Below are positions 22,370-25,451 of a DNA stretch of 25,451 nt, one piece after another. How positions within the stretch are numbered: the first letter of the stretch is position 1; each line of letters opens with the position of its first letter. A program made the translations under genes and the position numbers. The notes below the pieces were generated by a model. The model saw only the letters and a list, made by a program, of their open reading frames with translations, ran no database searches and was not told the origin of the DNA. The stretch spans positions 1 through 25,451 of the forward strand of contig CAZHTF010000047.1 in assembly GCA_964535305.1 (NCBI GenBank), given 5' to 3'. The stretch is from CAZHTF01 sp964535305. Its GTDB lineage: Bacteria; Planctomycetota; Phycisphaerae; UBA1845; Fen-1342.

Positions 22370-22627
22370 GCCCAAAGCCCGAACACTCGCGGCTGCGCGA
22401 AGCGCCGCGATTGGAGTGAAGGAACGCAGCGCGGGTTGTGCGCTGAATATCGACGGCGTCGATCGCGCAGACGCCGTCGCTGCATTTGTTGATCCAGATC
22501 CGCGGCGCTGTACGCCGATGACTCTCGGGGGAAAACGGACGGCGGGCATCACGCCGCCAGGGAACGGACGTAAAAACAGGCCGGGCGCCGCGCCGTGGTG
22601 CAGCGGACCCGACGGGAGCAAGCACGC
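22370..22627 (+). promoter_or_regulatory. 258-nt spacer between tadE and cpaB with hairpins
   Basis: No supported gene; a 71-codon open frame here has shadow-like composition and no good start. It holds TCGCGGC (22387-22393) paired with GCCGCGA (22404-22410), the 10-bp hairpin at 22451-22479, and GGCGG (22541-22545) paired with CCGCC (22554-22558). The cpaB SD GGGAG (22614-22618) closes the region. Its length is unusual inside a Tad operon, whose other junctions here overlap by 4 nt. A second promoter or a transcript end may lie here. Confidence 0.45.
22451..22479 (+). terminator. Terminator-like 10-bp hairpin before cpaB
   Basis: CGACGGCGTC (22451-22460), loop GATCGCGCA, GACGCCGTCG (22470-22479) is a perfect 10-bp stem followed by CTGCATTTGTTG, a loose T-rich run. 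It is the best intrinsic-terminator candidate in the locus and would separate flp-flp-tadV-tadE from cpaB-cpaC. Confidence 0.5.
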
Positions 22628-23794
22628 ATGAACACGAAGGCATTGATTCCCCTGGTCGCCGGCCTGGGATTGGCCGGACTGGCTGCCAAGCTGGGCTTTG
22701 ATTACGTCCAGCGCGCAAAGGGCGCACAGCCGCAGATGGTCGCCATTTGGACCGCGGCGCAGGACATCCCCAGCGGATCCCCCGTGGAAGAAGTGGCACT
22801 CGCGCAGCAGCCCTTCCCGGCACAGCTCGTCCCGCAGGGCGCGATCCTCGAAAAGGACAAGATCGTCGGGCGCGTGACGCGCGGCGTGATCCCGACCGGC
22901 GTGCCCATGGTTGAATCGCTGCTGCTCGCGCCCGGCGCACGGGCCGGCCTGCACGTCAAAACCGGCTTCCGCGCCGTCGCCGTCAAGATCGACGAGAGCT
23001 CCGGCGTCGACAACCACCTTCAGCCGGGCGCATTTGTTGACGTGGTGGGCTTCTTCACCATCCGCGGCAAACAGGGCAACGAGACCATCGCTCGTACGCT
23101 GATTGAGAACGTGGAAGTCGCGGCGGTCGGCCAGCGGATCAGCCCCACGCCAGGCGCCGACTCGAGCGGCGCCGCCAAATCGGGCAAGTCCAGCAGCAGT
23201 GCGACGGACAAGCCCGCCCGCGCGGTCGTGCTTTTCGTCAAACCCGAGACCGTGCCGCTGCTGCACCTGGCCGAGCAGCGTGGTGCACTCAAGCTCAGCA
23301 TGCGCGGCTCAGACGACGGCGCCGCGCCCGCCGTCGCCAGCGCCGCCGAGGCCGAGCTGCTGGGCACCAAGCCCAGCGAGCCGGAGAAGCCCAAGACCGA
23401 TGAAAACGCGCTGGAAAAAATCATGGCGGCCTGGATGAAAAATCAGCCCGCACAGCCACAGCCGCAGCCGCCGCAGGCCGAAGCCCCCAAACCCGCGCCC
23501 AAGCCGGCCTGGGTCACGACCGTCTGGAACGGACAGACCAAGGACGTCTTCAACTGGAAGAGCTTGGATTCGATGGAAACGCTGACGCCAGAGGCGCTCG
23601 CCCCACTCACGCAGCGCCCGCCGCAGCCCGCGCCGCGCAGCACGCTTCCCCCGCTCCCGCTGCGCGGCGGCATGCTCTCGGCCCCGTCGTCTACCGGTGC
23701 GAATACGAACACTCTGTCGACGCCCGATTCGGCGGCGCCGCCGCAGCCGCCGCAAGCCGAACCCCCACTCGAGTCTGAGGCGCAGCCCGGATGA
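22628..23794 (+). CDS. cpaB: Flp pilus assembly protein CpaB (RcpC)
   Basis: 388 residues. An N-terminal membrane anchor (about 6-22), a SAF domain (about 38-103, 'VAIWTAAQDIPSGSPVEEVALAQQPFPAQLVP') and an RcpC/CpaB domain (about 109-240, 'GFRAVAVKIDESSGVDNHLQPGAFVDVVGFF' and 'ARTLIENVEVAAVGQRI'). CpaB is a periplasmic component associated with the CpaC secretin. The region 173-198 is a Ser/Lys/Ala insert. The last ~130 residues are a Pro/Gln/Ala-rich extension with 'PQPQPPQAEAPKPAPKP', which is unusual because most CpaB proteins end soon after the RcpC domain. ATG 22628 has GGGAG 9 nt upstream. Its stop overlaps the cpaC start (ATGA, 23791-23794). Confidence 0.92.
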   Translation: MNTKALIPLVAGLGLAGLAAKLGFDYVQRAKGAQPQMVAIWTAAQDIPSGSPVEEVALAQQPFPAQLVPQGAILEKDKIVGRVTRGVIPTGVPMVESLLLAPGARAGLHVKTGFRAVAVKIDESSGVDNHLQPGAFVDVVGFFTIRGKQGNETIARTLIENVEVAAVGQRISPTPGADSSGAAKSGKSSSSATDKPARAVVLFVKPETVPLLHLAEQRGALKLSMRGSDDGAAPAVASAAEAELLGTKPSEPEKPKTDENALEKIMAAWMKNQPAQPQPQPPQAEAPKPAPKPAWVTTVWNGQTKDVFNWKSLDSMETLTPEALAPLTQRPPQPAPRSTLPPLPLRGGMLSAPSSTGANTNTLSTPDSAAPPQPPQAEPPLESEAQPG

Positions 23795-25383
23795 GTTCGA
23801 TCTACCCCCCGCTCGCGCGCCCGCGTCTGGGCGCAAGCATCTTGAGCGTCCTGGCGGCAACATGGATGTTGTCCGCGCCGGCCGCGGCGCAGCCCGCGCC
23901 CAGCACAGCGCCGGCAGCCGAGCTGGTGACCAGGAGCACACCGCCGGCGGACCTGCAGTTCAAGGTCAGCGAGGTCTCGGCCCAGGGCCAGCTCATTCGA
24001 GTGCCCGTGAACAAGGCCGTGTTGGTGGATTTCAACCAGCCGGTTCGCGAGATTCGCCTGGCCAAGCCGGACATTGCCGAAGTGAACGCTACTTCGCCCA
24101 AGCAGATCCTGGTCACGGGCAAGAGCTTCGGCACGACACAGCTCATCGTGTGGTTCACGGAGACCCACCAGCGCGTTTTTGACATCGCGGTTGACCTGGA
24201 GCTCGAGCGCATGCAGGCCAGCATCCGGGCCGCGGTGCCGCGCTCGCAGGTGAAGGTGCACGCGCTGCTCGACAGCGTCGTGCTCACCGGCACCGCGCCG
24301 GACGCCGAGCAGGCCAAGCGTATCGCCGACATCGCCGCAATCTTCTCCAAGCAGGTGCTCAACCACATCAAGGTGGCCGGCGTGCACCAGGTGCTGCTGC
24401 GCTGCACGGTCGCCGAAGTAAATCGCCGTTCGGTGCGGCAACTGGGCTTTAACGGCTGGATCGCCGGCGACGATTTCCGCGACGCCTTCGCGCTGAGCAA
24501 CCTGGATCAGATCAACCCAACCAACATCGGCGCGCCGGAAGCGGCCCTGGCCACCGGCACGATTCCGTTCGTGGTCGGCGAGGGCGGCATCCCGGTCACC
24601 GCCCGCCCGACGCTGAGCTTTGGCTTCCCGCGCGTGCAGATGCAGGTCTTTATCGAAGCACTGCGCGAAAACGGCCTGTTGCGCGTACTGGCTGAGCCCA
24701 ACCTGGTCACCATCAGCGGACAGGAAGCCAACTTCCTGGCCGGCGGCGAATTCCCCGTGCCCGTCCCGAACCAGGACGGCATCACGATTCAGTACCGCGA
24801 GTTTGGCGTGAAGCTGCGCTTTACGCCCGCCGTGCTGAGCGAGAGCAACATTCGCCTGCATGTGAATCCAGAAGTCAGCGAGCCGGACTTCACCACTGCG
24901 GTCACGGTCCTGGGCACGACCGTGCCCGGCCTGGCGCAGCGACGCGTGGAGACCACCGTCGAATTGGGTTCAGGACAGACGTTCGCGATCGGCGGCCTGC
25001 TGAGCGAGCGGACGCGCGCCGTCAGCCGCAAGGTGCCGGCGCTGGGCGACGTTCCTGTTATCGGGGCGCTTTTCCGAAGCGTCGATTTCCAGCAGGACGA
25101 GTCCGAGTTGGTGGTGCTGGTCACGCCCGAGCTGGTAGAGGCGGTTTCTTCGGACCAGATCACGCACGTGCCGGGCGCCAACTACGTTCAGCCGAATGAT
25201 TTTGAACTATTCCTTCTGGGTGAGGTTGAGGGCGAGCAGAGTCGTAATTCGCCCTCGCTGCGTCCGCGCGTCAACAACCACTGGCCCGTGAAGCCCAGCG
25301 AGTTGTATGGCACGCCGGGTGCGCCGGGCGCGCTGAAGGTCCGCGGTCCGCTGGGACCAGCCGGAGGCGAAGAGAGCAACTAG
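23791..25383 (+). CDS. cpaC: Tad pilus outer-membrane secretin CpaC (RcpA)
   Basis: 530 residues. A signal peptide (cleavage near A-A-A-Q, about residue 33). The N-terminal secretin domain is at about 65-135 ('QLIRVPVNKAVLVDFNQPVREIRLAKPDIAEVNATSPKQILVTGKSFGTTQLIVW'). A BON-like domain is at about 138-195 ('LDSVVLTGTAPDAEQAKRIADIAAIF'). The secretin core follows (about 265-445), with 'LRVLAEPNLVTISGQEANFLAGGEFPVPV' and the secretin signature 'VPALGDVPVIGALF', ending in 'ELVVLVTPELVEAV'. The protein forms the outer-membrane channel for Flp pili. A C-terminal tail of about 85 residues after the core is Pro/Gly-rich and of unknown role. The start overlaps cpaB, so the two are coupled. Confidence 0.95.
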   Translation: MSSIYPPLARPRLGASILSVLAATWMLSAPAAAQPAPSTAPAAELVTRSTPPADLQFKVSEVSAQGQLIRVPVNKAVLVDFNQPVREIRLAKPDIAEVNATSPKQILVTGKSFGTTQLIVWFTETHQRVFDIAVDLELERMQASIRAAVPRSQVKVHALLDSVVLTGTAPDAEQAKRIADIAAIFSKQVLNHIKVAGVHQVLLRCTVAEVNRRSVRQLGFNGWIAGDDFRDAFALSNLDQINPTNIGAPEAALATGTIPFVVGEGGIPVTARPTLSFGFPRVQMQVFIEALRENGLLRVLAEPNLVTISGQEANFLAGGEFPVPVPNQDGITIQYREFGVKLRFTPAVLSESNIRLHVNPEVSEPDFTTAVTVLGTTVPGLAQRRVETTVELGSGQTFAIGGLLSERTRAVSRKVPALGDVPVIGALFRSVDFQQDESELVVLVTPELVEAVSSDQITHVPGANYVQPNDFELFLLGEVEGEQSRNSPSLRPRVNNHWPVKPSELYGTPGAPGALKVRGPLGPAGGEESN

Positions 25384-25426
25384 GCCCGTCGCAGAAGCGG
25401 TGATTTCGGATGGAGCCGGCGCCGCT

Positions 25427-25451
25427 CCGCAGCCGTCGTTGGCGGCTGCGG
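25427..25451 (+). terminator. Perfect 9-bp hairpin after cpaC at the window edge
   Basis: CCGCAGCCG (25427-25435), loop TCGTTGG, CGGCTGCGG (25443-25451). The stem reaches the last base of the window, so a following T-tract cannot be judged. It starts 43 nt after the cpaC stop. Confidence 0.45.

Noticed and set aside
22526..22590. Leader of cpaB resembles a c-di-GMP-I (GEMM) riboswitch
   Set aside because: It has GGACGTAAAAACAGGCC after a hairpin, but the conserved GGCAAACC strand and the second docking hairpin could not be matched.
22416..22631. 71-codon frame between tadE and cpaB
   Set aside because: No usable SD, shadow composition, and it overlaps perfect hairpins and the cpaB start.
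23443..24861. 472-codon minus-strand frame opposite cpaB and cpaC
   Set aside because: Shadow of two well-supported Tad genes.

Overview
The window looks like chromosomal DNA from a G+C-rich bacterium (about two-thirds G+C by eye, with long antisense shadow frames). I infer Planctomycetota, possibly a Phycisphaerae-like lineage. The reasons are A/T-S-Q-P linkers in several proteins, a DUF3179 protein, a tricorn-type S41 protease, a Memo-family protein and a Tad locus with duplicated Flp pilins. No rRNA, tRNA, IS element, phage gene or CRISPR array was seen. Ten N at 20951-20960 mark a scaffold gap, so this is a draft assembly.

Layout. 90-4758 (+): a membrane-anchored TPR/HEAT-like protein, then heme O synthase (ctaB) overlapping a DUF3179 protein. 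4824-10060: a divergent pair, a secreted tricorn-type protease (-) and a POT peptide transporter (+), which fit together as peptide production and uptake. 10099-14150: an orphan AmrB/Memo protein (-) divergent from gyrA (+), separated by a palindrome-rich promoter region. 14224-18644: an unknown membrane protein (-), a SAM methyltransferase (+), and a three-gene minus-strand set (secreted/anchored protein, ABC ATPase, ABC-2 permease). 18757-20411: rsfS (ribosome silencing factor) followed by a UvrC-derived protein with a degenerate nuclease domain. 20737-25383: the start of a Tad (tight adherence / Flp pilus) operon: flp1, flp2, prepilin peptidase, tadE, cpaB, cpaC. It runs to the window edge, and the ATPase and inner-membrane platform genes presumably lie beyond.

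The most notable points are these. The two Flp pilins have identical mature proteins but are saturated with synonymous differences. The non-coding parts of the Tad locus hold a series of perfect GC hairpins, and an inverted repeat flanks the assembly gap. A UvrC-like protein keeps the cysteine cluster and UVR motif but has lost the GIY-YIG tyrosines. GyrA has Gly and Pro at the two main quinolone-contact positions. gyrA and rsfS have -10-like boxes exactly 7 nt before their start codons, which suggests leaderless transcripts. Functions are assigned from recognisable motifs by eye; no database search was run.
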